Below are positions 27,419-36,863 of a DNA stretch of 64,000 nucleotides, in pieces; positions within the stretch are counted from its first letter, which is position 1; each line of letters opens with the position of its first letter. The notes under the pieces are model-generated. The model saw only the letters and a program-made list of their open reading frames with translations. It made no database searches and had not been told where the DNA came from. Source of the stretch: an uncultured Holophagaceae bacterium (GTDB lineage Bacteria; Acidobacteriota; Holophagae; Holophagales; Holophagaceae); contig CAIMFT010000181.1 of the NCBI GenBank assembly GCA_903840385.1, positions 1 through 64,000 of the forward strand. The letters run 5' to 3'. The translations under genes were made by a program, and so were the position numbers.

Positions 27419-28537
27419 CTAGCCCTTCGCCTTGCCTGCGGCCCGCCAGGCGGCGATGAGCTCGCTCTCCCGCTGGGGGGTGGGGCCGTCCAGCTTGGTG
27501 CGGCCCTTCTCGGCCTTCTCCTGGGTCTTGAACCAGGCGAGGGTGTCCCGCACGGTGTCGGCGGCGGGGCGGAAGCGCAGGCCCGCCTTCACGGCGCGGT
27601 CGTTGCGCCAGGTGTGGAAGCCCTTGGTCTCGCCCACGAAGGGCGCCCAGATGGGGAACTCCAGGTCCTTCTGGGTGAGGAGGAAGTCCGTGGGGATCCA
27701 CACCGGCTTGCTGGTGGGGCTCCCCGCCTTCAGGCAGGCCTCCACCACGGAGCCCCAGGCCAGACGCTTCTCCGGGCCGCAGGCGTTGAAGACGCCCAGC
27801 GTGCCCTGCTCCACCAGGAGCACCAGCCAGGCCGCCAGATCCCGCACATCGATGATCTCCAGGGGATCGCTGGGGGCGCCAGGCACCGCCACCTCGCCGC
27901 CCCGGTCGAAGCGGGCGGGCCAGTAGGTGAAGCGGCCGGAAGGGTCATCCGGCCCCACGATGTAGCCCGGCCGGATCACCGTGCTGCGGCCGGGCATGGC
28001 CTTCTGGGCGGCCTGCTCGCAGAGGCCCTTGAGGGCGCCGTAGTTCTCGAAGCTCTTGCCCATGTCCTCCAGAGTGGGGTCCATCATTGTGGACAGCGGC
28101 GCGTCCTCGGTGCCGTTCTCGGGGTTGGGCTCCTTGTAGGCGCTGATGCTGGAGATGATCAGGTACTGGCGGACCCGGGGGGCCAAGAGGCTCGCCGAGG
28201 CCGTCACCATGCGGGGGTAGTAGGCGCTGTTGTCGATGACGGCGTCCCAGGTGCCCTTCTCCAGGGCTTTGAGGCCGTCGCCCTTCTTGGGATCCCGGTC
28301 CCCCAGCAGCTTCTCCACCCCAGGGAAGAGCTCTGGCCGGGTCTTGCCACGGTTGAACATCGTCACGTGGTGGCCCCGGGCCTGGGCGATCTCGATGGTG
28401 GCGGGGCCCAGGAAGCCCGTGCCGCCGAGGATGAGGATGCGCTTGCCAGTCTTGGCAGGGACCGCAGAGAGCCCCGTGGCAGCCAGGGCGGCGCCCGCAG
28501 CGGAACACTGGAGGAAGGTGCGGCGGGTGAGGGTCAT
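27419..28537 (-). CDS. NAD-dependent epimerase/dehydratase family protein with Tat signal peptide
   Basis: MTLTRRTFLQCSAAGAALAATGLSAVPAK then ILILGGTGFLGPATIEIAQARGH. Confidence 0.85.
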   Translation of the reverse strand: MTLTRRTFLQCSAAGAALAATGLSAVPAKTGKRILILGGTGFLGPATIEIAQARGHHVTMFNRGKTRPELFPGVEKLLGDRDPKKGDGLKALEKGTWDAVIDNSAYYPRMVTASASLLAPRVRQYLIISSISAYKEPNPENGTEDAPLSTMMDPTLEDMGKSFENYGALKGLCEQAAQKAMPGRSTVIRPGYIVGPDDPSGRFTYWPARFDRGGEVAVPGAPSDPLEIIDVRDLAAWLVLLVEQGTLGVFNACGPEKRLAWGSVVEACLKAGSPTSKPVWIPTDFLLTQKDLEFPIWAPFVGETKGFHTWRNDRAVKAGLRFRPAADTVRDTLAWFKTQEKAEKGRTKLDGPTPQRESELIAAWRAAGKAKG

Positions 28538-28686
28538 GGGGCCTCCAGGGCGGTGCAGGCTGAACCGGGTGGCCTGCCTTGGCGTGTTCCACCATACTCC
28601 ACCGGCAGACGGCTCGGCTGACCGGACCGGTCGCGGGGTTGACTTTCCCGACATCTCCCTGGAAAAATAGGGACATGCACCGAGCG

Positions 28687-28788
28687 ATGGTCAAGGATTC
28701 CCGGGAGCCGCGGAACACCGCCGGCCGGGGTCTGTCCGCGATTACCACCAACGGGACCATTACGAACTCCGCACCTCGGGGCGTCTGA
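28687..28788 (+). CDS. Candidate thr operon leader peptide
   Basis: [33 protein letters not shown], Ile/Thr-rich run just upstream of a hairpin and thrA. Confidence 0.55.
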   Translation: MVKDSREPRNTAGRGLSAITTNGTITNSAPRGV

Positions 28789-28809
28789 CTGAAACCACCC
28801 TTCAGAATC

Positions 28810-28834
28810 GGCCCCGCGGTGATCCCGCGGGGCC
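28810..28834 (+). promoter_or_regulatory. Candidate attenuator hairpin upstream of thrA
   Basis: ggccccgcgg-tgatc-ccgcggggcc perfect 10-bp stem; no long U-tract follows. Confidence 0.55.
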
Positions 28835-28862
28835 GGTTCATTCCACAGGACCGGAGCCATCC

Positions 28863-31340
28863 ATGCAGCCCAGCCCCATTCGCGTCATGAAGTTCGGCGG
28901 TACCAGCGTGGCTGGCGCCACCCGCATCCGCGCCGTGGCCGACCTGGTGGCCACGGCCCGCCAGACCCACCGCGTCTGTGTGGTGGCCTCGGCCATGTCC
29001 GGCATCACCAACCTGCTCCTCCACGGCGGCCGGGTGCCGGATCGGGAGGAGGCTGACCGCCTGCTGCTGGCCTACCGGGAGCGCCATGCCGCTGTGGTGG
29101 CCGACCTGGCCGAGGAGCTGGGCGCCGAAGCCGCCACCCTGCGGGCCGAGCTGGACGCCCTCGAGACCCTGGGCCGCCGTCTCCTGCACGGCATGGCCCT
29201 GCTGGAGGAGGGTCCGCCCTCCGTGCTGGCCCAGGTCTCCAGCCTCGGCGAGCGGGCTTCCTGCGCCATCCTCATGGCCCTGCTCAGGGCCCGAGGCCTG
29301 GCGCCCTGCTACCTGGACCCCGTGACCCACATCCGGGTGGAGGGCGACCCCCTCCAGGCCCGGCCCCGCATGGCCGACATCGACGCCGCCTTCGCCACCG
29401 TCAAGGCCGGACCGGACAGCCTCTGGCTGCTGCCCGGGTTCTTTGGCGGGGACGCCCAGGGCCGGATCCTCAGCCTGGGCCGGGGTGGCTCGGACCACAG
29501 CGCCGCCCTGGCGGCGGCCGCCCTCGGAGCAGACCTGCTGGAGATCTGGACCGACGTGGCGGGCCTCTACAGCGCCGACCCGGGCCTGGTGCCCGAAGCC
29601 TTCCCCCTGCCGGAAGCCAGCTTCGAGGAGGCCATGGAGCTCTCCTTCTTCGGCGCCAAGGTGCTCCACCCCAAGACCATCCCCCCGGTGCGGGAGCGGG
29701 GCATCCCCGTGCGGGTCTGCAGCAGCTTCGACCCCGCCCACCCGGGCACGGTGATCCGCGAGCAGGTGCCGCCGCCGCCCAGCGGCGTGCGCGGCCTCTC
29801 CTTCCTGCGGGACCTGTCCGTGGTGAACCTCACGGGCCCCGGCCTGCCCGGCGTCCCCGGCACCGCCGGGCGCGTGTTCAGCGCTCTCGCCCGGAAGGGC
29901 ATCTCGGTGGTGCTCATCACCCAGAGCTCCTCTGAGCTGTCCATCTGCTTCGCCGTGCGGCGGGCGGACGGCCCGGCGGCCGTGGCGGCCATCGAGGACA
30001 TCTTCCCGGCGGAGCTGTCCGCGGGCTTCATCGATCCCGTGGTCCTGCTCTCGAACCTGGCGGTGTTCAGCATCGTCGGTGACGGCATGCGCACCCGCAC
30101 CGGCGTGGCCGGCACCTTCTTCGACGCCCTGGCGGAAGTGGGCTGCAACGTGGTGGCCATCGCCCAGGGCGCCAGCGAGCGCATCATCTCCGCCGTGGTG
30201 GCCGAGGCCGACGGCGCCCGGGCCATGACCCACATCCACCGCCGCTTCTTCCAGGCCAAGGTGGTGGTGGACCTCCATCTGCTGGGACCCGGCAATGTGG
30301 GTGGCACCCTCCTGGGGCAGATCGCGCGGCAGCACGACCACCTGCTGGCTCAGGGCCTGGACCTGCGGGTGGTGACCATTGCCAACAGCCGGCACATGCT
30401 CACCCAGGCCGGGGGCGTGGACCTCTCCCGCTGGCGCACGGACCTGCCCGAGGCCGGACCGACGGATCTGGACGGCCTCGTGGAGAGCGTCCGCAGCGGA
30501 CCCCCGGCCCTGCCGGTGCTGGTGGACTGCACCACCAGCGGGGACCTGGCCCAGCGCTACCTGGAGCTCTTCGCCGCGGGCTTCCATGTGGTCACCGCCA
30601 ACAAGAAGGCCAACAGCCACACCCAGGCCTACTACCGGGAGCTGCGCCGCTGCTCGGCCCGCCGGGGCCTGCGCTTCCTCTACGAAGCCAATGTGGGCGC
30701 CGGTCTGCCCATCATCGACACCGTGAAGAACCTGGTGCTCACTGGCGACCGTGTGCTCCGGGGCGAGGGCATCCTCTCGGGGTCCATGTCCTACATCCTG
30801 GGCCTGCTGGGGGACGGCGTGCCCCTCTCCGAGGCCGTGCGCAAAGCCAAGGACAGCGGCTTCACCGAGCCCGATCCCCGGGACGACCTGAGCGGCATGG
30901 ATGTGGCCCGCAAGCTCATCATCCTGGCCCGGGAGTGCGGCATGGAGCTGGAGCTGGCGGACGTGGTGGTGGAGGGCCTCCTCCCCGCCGACTTCGACGC
31001 CACCGGCGACATCCCCTCCTTCATGGACCGCCTGCCCTCCCTGGACGAGACCTTCCGCCAGCGCCTGGCCGCCCTCAAGGCCGAGGGCAAGACCCTCCGC
31101 TATGTGGGCAGCCTGTCTGAGGCAGGCTGTCGCGTGGGCCTGCTGGCCGTCGACGCGGACCATCCCTTTGTCCCCATCAAGGGTGGCGAGAACGCCCTGG
31201 CCCTGCTGACCGAGCGCTACCAGCCCCATCCCATGGTCATCCGCGGGTACGGCGCCGGGGCCGAGGTCACCGCCGCCGGCGTGCTGGCCGACATCCTGCG
31301 TCTGGTGCCCCCGGGCGCCCGCCCGGCCCGGAGGCTCTGA
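28863..31340 (+). CDS. thrA: Bifunctional aspartokinase/homoserine dehydrogenase
   Basis: [22 protein letters not shown] aspartokinase N-terminus; ACT region; homoserine [30 protein letters not shown]. Confidence 0.94.
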   Translation: MQPSPIRVMKFGGTSVAGATRIRAVADLVATARQTHRVCVVASAMSGITNLLLHGGRVPDREEADRLLLAYRERHAAVVADLAEELGAEAATLRAELDALETLGRRLLHGMALLEEGPPSVLAQVSSLGERASCAILMALLRARGLAPCYLDPVTHIRVEGDPLQARPRMADIDAAFATVKAGPDSLWLLPGFFGGDAQGRILSLGRGGSDHSAALAAAALGADLLEIWTDVAGLYSADPGLVPEAFPLPEASFEEAMELSFFGAKVLHPKTIPPVRERGIPVRVCSSFDPAHPGTVIREQVPPPPSGVRGLSFLRDLSVVNLTGPGLPGVPGTAGRVFSALARKGISVVLITQSSSELSICFAVRRADGPAAVAAIEDIFPAELSAGFIDPVVLLSNLAVFSIVGDGMRTRTGVAGTFFDALAEVGCNVVAIAQGASERIISAVVAEADGARAMTHIHRRFFQAKVVVDLHLLGPGNVGGTLLGQIARQHDHLLAQGLDLRVVTIANSRHMLTQAGGVDLSRWRTDLPEAGPTDLDGLVESVRSGPPALPVLVDCTTSGDLAQRYLELFAAGFHVVTANKKANSHTQAYYRELRRCSARRGLRFLYEANVGAGLPIIDTVKNLVLTGDRVLRGEGILSGSMSYILGLLGDGVPLSEAVRKAKDSGFTEPDPRDDLSGMDVARKLIILARECGMELELADVVVEGLLPADFDATGDIPSFMDRLPSLDETFRQRLAALKAEGKTLRYVGSLSEAGCRVGLLAVDADHPFVPIKGGENALALLTERYQPHPMVIRGYGAGAEVTAAGVLADILRLVPPGARPARRL

Positions 31341-32344
31341 TGGCCACCTGCCCGCCCCTTCCCGCCGCTGGCGTGGTGGCCTACGCCCCCGCCAGCATCG
31401 GCAACATGGCTGCGGGCTTTGACCTGCTGGGAGCGGCCCTGGCGCCCCTGGACGGCAGCCTGCTGGGCGATCTGGTGCGGATTGTCCCCGCCTCTGCGGA
31501 TTCGTTCCAGATGACGGGTCCCCACGCCGGGGCCCTCACTGGCGATGGCCGGCCCAACCTGGTGCTGCGGGCCCGGGACCTGTTCCTGGAGGCCCTCGCC
31601 GCCCGGGATCTGACCTCGCCTCCCCTGGCCATCACCCTGGACAAGCGCCTGCCAGTCTCCAGCGGCCTGGGCTCCAGTGCCAGCTCCATCGTGGCCACCA
31701 TCGTGGGCCTTCAGGCCCTCTTCGGAGAGCCCCTGGAGACCGCTGAGCTGGTGGACCTGGCGGGTCGCGCCGAGGGCAGCACCAGCGGCAGCATCCACCT
31801 CGACAACGTCGTGCCCTCCCTGCTGGGGGGCCTCCAGCTGGTGGTACCCGGGCGGGGCGGCCGGTCCACCCCCCGGCGCCTGCCCTGGCCCGGGGACCTT
31901 CTGCTGGCGGTGGTGCATCCGGATGTGTCCCTGCCCACGGCCCAGAGTCGCAAGGCCCTGCCGGAGCGACCCCTCTGGTCCGAGACCATCGCGTTCGCGG
32001 GCAACCTGGCGGGCCTGGTCCACGCTCTCCACACCGGCGACCGGGCCCTGCTGGGTCGCTGCCTGCGCGACCCCATCGTCGAGGGCTACCGCGCCCCGCT
32101 GGTACCCGCCTTCCGCGCGGCTCAGGCGGCGGCCATGGCCGCGGGTGCCCTGGGCTGCAGCCTGTCCGGTTCCGGCCCCTCCATCTTCGCCGTGGTGCCC
32201 AATGAGGAGACCGCCGCCGTGGCCATCCACGGCATCCGGCAGGCCTTCGGCAGTGACGGCGTGGCCAGCCGCGCCTGGGTCTGCGCCCTCGACCCCGAAG
32301 GCGCCCGCATCCTGCCTTCTGAGTCGTTCAGGTTTGAAGTTTAA
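31340..32344 (+). CDS. thrB: Homoserine kinase
   Basis: YAPASIGNMAAGFDLLGAAL, LPVSSGLGSSASSIVATIVGLQALF. Confidence 0.93.
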   Translation: MATCPPLPAAGVVAYAPASIGNMAAGFDLLGAALAPLDGSLLGDLVRIVPASADSFQMTGPHAGALTGDGRPNLVLRARDLFLEALAARDLTSPPLAITLDKRLPVSSGLGSSASSIVATIVGLQALFGEPLETAELVDLAGRAEGSTSGSIHLDNVVPSLLGGLQLVVPGRGGRSTPRRLPWPGDLLLAVVHPDVSLPTAQSRKALPERPLWSETIAFAGNLAGLVHALHTGDRALLGRCLRDPIVEGYRAPLVPAFRAAQAAAMAAGALGCSLSGSGPSIFAVVPNEETAAVAIHGIRQAFGSDGVASRAWVCALDPEGARILPSESFRFEV

Positions 32345-32354
32345 AAAACAAAGA

Positions 32355-32436
32355 TCACCGCCAAGGCGCCAAGACGCCGAGTAAAACAACAGAAATTCCT
32401 TCTGCAGTTCTTGGCTTCTTGGCGCCTTGGCGGTGC
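32355..32436. repeat. Inverted repeat of CGCCAAGG/A family between thrB and thrC
   Basis: tcaccgccaaggcgccaagacgccgag vs rc of ttcttggcttcttggcgccttggcggtgc. Confidence 0.9.
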
Positions 32437-32485
32437 AAAGTTTTTTCTGTTGTCGTACCCGAAAAATTTCTGATTGAGGACCCCC

Positions 32486-33772
32486 ATGAAGCTGGTCAGC
32501 ACGCGCAATGCCACCCTTGAGAACACCTTCCTGGGGGCGGTCCAGGCCGGTCTCGCGCCGGACGGCGGGCTCTACGTGCCCACGACGATCCCGCGCTTCC
32601 CCGATGTGGCCAACCTGCTGACGGCGGACTTCCAGGACCGCTCCACGGAGATCCTCCACCGCTTCATCGGCGACGAGATCCCCCGGGCCGAGCTGGAGGC
32701 CCTGGTGGGCCGCACCTTTACCTTCCCCGCCCCCGTGGTGCCCGTGGCGGACCACCTCGCCGCCCTGGAGCTGTGGCATGGGCCCACCCTGGCCTTCAAG
32801 GACTTCGGCGCCCGCTTCCTGGCCCAGGTGATGGCCTACTCCGCCACGGGCACCCGCCGCACGGTGCTCACTGCCACCTCCGGCGACACCGGCGCCGCCG
32901 TGGCCCAGGCCTTCTGGGGCCTGCCCGGCGTGCAGGTGGTGGTGCTCTATCCCAAGGGCCGGGTCTCGCCCCTGCAGGAGCGCCAGTTTGCGACCTGCGG
33001 TGGCAACGTGCTGGCCCTGGCCGTGGAGGGTGCCTTCGACGACTGTCAGCGGCTGGTGAAGGCCGCCTTCGAGGACCCGGAGCTGGTGTCGGGGCTGGGC
33101 CTCACCTCCGCCAACAGCATCAACATCGCCCGCCTGCTGGCCCAGACCCTGTACTACTGGGAAGCGGCGGCGCAGCTGCAAGGCGCGGGCCCCCTGGTGG
33201 TCTCCGTGCCCAGCGGCAACTTCGGCAACCTCTACGCGGGCCTGCTGGCCCAGCGCTGCGGCGCACCCATCGGCCAGCTGGTGGTGGCCACCAACGCCAA
33301 CCGCGTGGTGCCTGAGTACCTGGACTCCGGCACCTACACGCCGCGGTCCTCCGTGGCCACGGTGTCCAACGCCATGGATGTGGGCGCCCCCAGCAACTGG
33401 GAGCGCATCCACGCCCTCTTCGGCGGCGACCACGACGCCATGGCCTCGGCCCTGCGCTGGGGCAGCCGCACGGATGCCGAGACCGTTCGCACCCTGGCGG
33501 AGCTGTACGCCCTGGGCTACCAGGCCGACCCCCACGGGGCCGTGGCCTGTGCGGTCCTCCAAAGCTGCCTGAAGCCGGGGGAGCAGGGCCTCTTCCTGGC
33601 CACCGCCCACCCCGCCAAGTTTGGCGAGGTGCTGGAGCGCGACCTGAGCATCCAGGTGCCCCTGCCCGAGGCCCTGCTGGCCGTCCAGAACCGCCCCGTC
33701 CTTGCCGAGCCCCTCAGCGCCGACATGGCCGCCCTCAAGGCCAAGCTCCTGGCTTGGAGCCCGCAGGCGTGA
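32486..33772 (+). CDS. thrC: Threonine synthase
   Basis: LAPDGGLYVPTTIPRF, HGPTLAFKDFGARFLAQVMAY, TATSGDTGAAVA, SVPSGNFGNLYAGLLAQ. Confidence 0.94.
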   Translation: MKLVSTRNATLENTFLGAVQAGLAPDGGLYVPTTIPRFPDVANLLTADFQDRSTEILHRFIGDEIPRAELEALVGRTFTFPAPVVPVADHLAALELWHGPTLAFKDFGARFLAQVMAYSATGTRRTVLTATSGDTGAAVAQAFWGLPGVQVVVLYPKGRVSPLQERQFATCGGNVLALAVEGAFDDCQRLVKAAFEDPELVSGLGLTSANSINIARLLAQTLYYWEAAAQLQGAGPLVVSVPSGNFGNLYAGLLAQRCGAPIGQLVVATNANRVVPEYLDSGTYTPRSSVATVSNAMDVGAPSNWERIHALFGGDHDAMASALRWGSRTDAETVRTLAELYALGYQADPHGAVACAVLQSCLKPGEQGLFLATAHPAKFGEVLERDLSIQVPLPEALLAVQNRPVLAEPLSADMAALKAKLLAWSPQA

Positions 33773-33806
33773 CCACGAGCCGCAATTAGAAGAAGACAAA
33801 AAGCAT

Positions 33807-33947
33807 TCACCGCCAAGGCGCCAAGACGCCAAGAAAATCAGGGCTTCTTGAGCGGGGACATCGGGCTTGCGACAACAGGGAGCAGCTACCCGTTATGCAC
33901 GGGTTGTATCTAAATCGCTTGGCGTTCTTGGCGTCTAGGCGGTGAGC
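33807..33947. repeat. CGCCAAGG/A family inverted repeat with about 80-nt internal segment, downstream of thrC
   Basis: tcaccgccaaggcgccaagacgccaag vs rc of cgcttggcgttcttggcgtctaggcggtga; inner hairpin acccg-ttatgca-cgggt. Confidence 0.88.
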
Positions 33948-34014
33948 TTTTTCTTTGAATGCCAGCCTGGGTTATCCGCAGGAGAGGAGGAAGCAGAGGT
34001 TCGGGTAGGCCTGC

Positions 34015-36138
34015 TTACCAGACCAGGCTGCGTCGCACGATCTGCACGTCGGTGTAGGGATCGACGGGGGCGGGCATCAGGCCGGCGGGGCGCGGGGGTG
34101 TGCCCGTGGGCAGGCCCGGCAGGATCATCTCCAGCGTGAGGCGGGTGCCGGCCGGTGCGTCCAGGGTGAGGGTGAAGGCCTCTGCCGGGGCGAACCAGAG
34201 CATGGGGCCGCTGGTGGGCAGGGGGTGGCCATCCAGGCTGAGGGCGGTCGGCACATCGCTGCTGAGGGACACCGCCAGCGCCTTTTTTGGAAGGGTGATC
34301 CGCAGCTCGCGGCCTGTACGGAGCAGCTCCGGGACCGGCAGGCGCAGGGCCGGCGCGGGGCCGGCGAAGGCACTGCGGCCGCCCAGGCGGGTGGGCGTCG
34401 GGGCCAGTCCCAGCAGGGTGCGGGTCCAGAGGTCGGGCTGCTGGAAGCTCACCCACTGGGCCGTCCCTGCATCTGCGTCCTGGACGAAGGCGAGGGTGCT
34501 GAGGTGCGGTCCCGTCTGCCGGGTGCCTACGGCGAAGCAGAGCACGCCAATGGCCGCCAGCAGGGCCGGGGGCAGCCACGCTCGGGTGGGGAGGGCGCGG
34601 CGCAGCAGGGGCAGCAGGGGCACCAGGCCGAAGGCCGCCAGCGCACCCAGGAAGGGGGGCAGGCTGAAGCCCAGCAGCAGAGCCAGGTTGTGCCACAGAG
34701 GGGGGAAGAGCAGCAGCAGCGGCAGGGCCGCCAGCCAGGGGCGCTCCCACCAGAGTCCCGCCAGGGCGAACAGCAGGGGCCAGAGGAAGAAGTAGGAGGC
34801 GGCAGGCAGCAGGGCCGTGGTGGCCACCAGGGCCGCCAGCCACCAGGCCAGGGCGCCCAGGGCCAGGCCCCGGCCCTCGGTCCGTCGGAGGGCCCGGTTC
34901 CAGGCCAGCACCGCCGCCGCCAGCGCCAGGAGCGCCAGGGCCGCCTCGAACCAGGTGACGCCGTAGGGATCGTGGTTGGGGACCGCCTGGCGGAAGGGGT
35001 CGGCCAGGCGACCCAAGCCCCAGCCCACCAGGGCGCCCAGCACCAGGGTGCCGAGGCTCAGACCCAGGCCCAGGAAGAAGCCCTGCACCAGGCCCGCCTC
35101 TCGCCGGGCTCGCCAGAGCAGGGCCGCAAAGGCCACCAGGGCCAGCAGGGTCAGGGGCCACACCAGGGTGGCGGGGTACCAGAGCAGGACCCGGCCCAGA
35201 AGGTCGAAGTAGATGGCGTCGCCTTTGCCCTGCATGAGGGTGGCGAGGTCGGTGGCGAGGAAGTGGCGGCCCAGGGCCAGCACGGTGGCGCCCTCCTGCT
35301 GGAGGCTGCGCAGGTCCAGGGCTTCCGGTGTGTCGAGGGCCGTGTGGTAGTGGGACCAGCGGTCCACGAAGGCGAAGTTGAGGCCCACCATGCCGGCCTT
35401 CTTGAACACGGTGAGGTCCGTGTCGTTGGGGAGCAACTTGTACAGCGCATACATCAGGGAGGAGGCGTGGGGCGAAGGCGCGGCGGCGGCGAAGGTGCGG
35501 ATCAGCGGCAGGTTGCGGTCGCTGGTCTCGAACATGAAGACCGGGCCGCCGCCCCCCCGGGCCTCCAGGTTCAGTACCAGGGTCGGGGTCTGCTGGTCCA
35601 GGCTGGCCACGTAGGCCCGGGCACCCAGCAGGCCCACCTCCTCGGCATCGGTGATGAGGATGCGGAGGGTGTTCCGGCCCGTGCCCAGGGCCCGGGCGGC
35701 CTCCAGCAGCGTCGCCACGCCCGCGCCATCATCGGCTGCCCCCGGCCCGGTCCCATGGGTGTCGTAGTGGGCCGCCAGCAGGAGGGTCCCCGTGGGGTTG
35801 GTGCCCGGCCGCTCGGCGATGATGTTCTCCACCGTGGCCAGCACCAGCCTTCCCCGGCCTTGCGAGCCGTGTACCACGTCCTTCTGGATGCGGGTGCTGA
35901 AGCCCAGCTGCTGGAGGGCGGCCACCAGGTGGTCCCGCACCCGGTCGTGTTCGGCCGAGCCCAGCGGATGGGGGGCACGAGAGATGGCCAGCACCTGAAC
36001 CAGGGCCCGCTCAGCCGAAAAGACCTCAGCGGGCGCACTGGCCGGAACCGGTGCCGGCGGGGCCTGCAGCCAGAGCACCGAGGCCGTGGCCAAAAGGAGG
36101 ATCAGCCAGATGCCCAGGGGTCGCTGGAGGGATCTCAT
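34015..36138 (-). CDS. Membrane-bound M28 family peptidase
   Basis: GTLLLAAHYDTHGTGPGAADDGAGVATLLEAARAL...ITDAEEVGLLGARAY; C-terminal TM region. Confidence 0.88.
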   Translation of the reverse strand: MRSLQRPLGIWLILLLATASVLWLQAPPAPVPASAPAEVFSAERALVQVLAISRAPHPLGSAEHDRVRDHLVAALQQLGFSTRIQKDVVHGSQGRGRLVLATVENIIAERPGTNPTGTLLLAAHYDTHGTGPGAADDGAGVATLLEAARALGTGRNTLRILITDAEEVGLLGARAYVASLDQQTPTLVLNLEARGGGGPVFMFETSDRNLPLIRTFAAAAPSPHASSLMYALYKLLPNDTDLTVFKKAGMVGLNFAFVDRWSHYHTALDTPEALDLRSLQQEGATVLALGRHFLATDLATLMQGKGDAIYFDLLGRVLLWYPATLVWPLTLLALVAFAALLWRARREAGLVQGFFLGLGLSLGTLVLGALVGWGLGRLADPFRQAVPNHDPYGVTWFEAALALLALAAAVLAWNRALRRTEGRGLALGALAWWLAALVATTALLPAASYFFLWPLLFALAGLWWERPWLAALPLLLLFPPLWHNLALLLGFSLPPFLGALAAFGLVPLLPLLRRALPTRAWLPPALLAAIGVLCFAVGTRQTGPHLSTLAFVQDADAGTAQWVSFQQPDLWTRTLLGLAPTPTRLGGRSAFAGPAPALRLPVPELLRTGRELRITLPKKALAVSLSSDVPTALSLDGHPLPTSGPMLWFAPAEAFTLTLDAPAGTRLTLEMILPGLPTGTPPRPAGLMPAPVDPYTDVQIVRRSLVW

Positions 36139-36170
36139 GGCTGGCCTCCGAGGGGTTCAGGGACGTCGGC

Positions 36171-36857
36171 TCAGAGCCCATCCACGATGAGCACGGCAGG
36201 CGTGAAGGGCAGGCCGGCGGCCTCAGCGGGGGTCTTCATGCCCCAGAGGGCCAGGCGGTCAGCGTAGGGCGCCCACAGCCCAGGGCGGGCCAGCACGGCC
36301 TTGAGGGGCGGGTGCAGCCAGAGGGCCTCGGGCAGGTCGGCCAGCTCCTCGGCGCTCAGGTCCAGAGCTTCGTCCGTCTCCCACAGGAAGCCGCAGCGGG
36401 CGGTGAGGCAGGCAGCCCACAGCTGCAGGACCTCGCTGTGCTCGAAGCTGCTGAAGAGCACCCGGTCCAGGGCTTCCGCAGCCTCCACCGTGGCCAGGGC
36501 CTGCTGCCAGCCGGGCTCGCCCTTCAGCTCCACGTTGATGAGGCGGGCGGGCAGGTCGAGCGCATCCGCCAGGCGGGGCAGGGGCTCGCCGTTCTTGAGG
36601 GCCGGTAGCTCACCCACCTTCATCTGCCGCAGGATGCCGCCGCCGTTGGCCGTGCGGTGCAGGTCCTCGTCATGCAGGATCACGCTGACGCCGTCCCGGG
36701 TGGGCTGCACGTCCAGCTCAAAGCCGTCCATGCCCGCCGCCAGCGCCGCGCTGAAGGCCTCCAGGGAGTTCTCCAGGTGCGAAGCAGACAGGCCGCGGTG
36801 GCCAAGAATAAGCGAGCGAGAGGCGACCACAGCAGCTCCAGGAAGTGGTCCCAGCAT
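36171..36857 (-). CDS. Glycerophosphodiester phosphodiesterase
   Basis: LILGHRGLSASHLENSLEAFSAALAAGMDGFELDVQPTRDGVSVILHDEDLHRTANG. Confidence 0.92.
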   Translation of the reverse strand: MLGPLPGAAVVASRSLILGHRGLSASHLENSLEAFSAALAAGMDGFELDVQPTRDGVSVILHDEDLHRTANGGGILRQMKVGELPALKNGEPLPRLADALDLPARLINVELKGEPGWQQALATVEAAEALDRVLFSSFEHSEVLQLWAACLTARCGFLWETDEALDLSAEELADLPEALWLHPPLKAVLARPGLWAPYADRLALWGMKTPAEAAGLPFTPAVLIVDGL

Positions 36858-36863
36858 AGCGGT

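Noticed and set aside
27945-31229. 1094-aa minus-strand ORF (and similar long ORFs at 31217-33832, 34225-36267, 3251-4288 part)
   Set aside because: Antisense to clear genes (thrA, thrB/thrC, M28 peptidase); low-complexity Gly/His/Gln/Ala-rich composition typical of GC-rich antisense artefacts.
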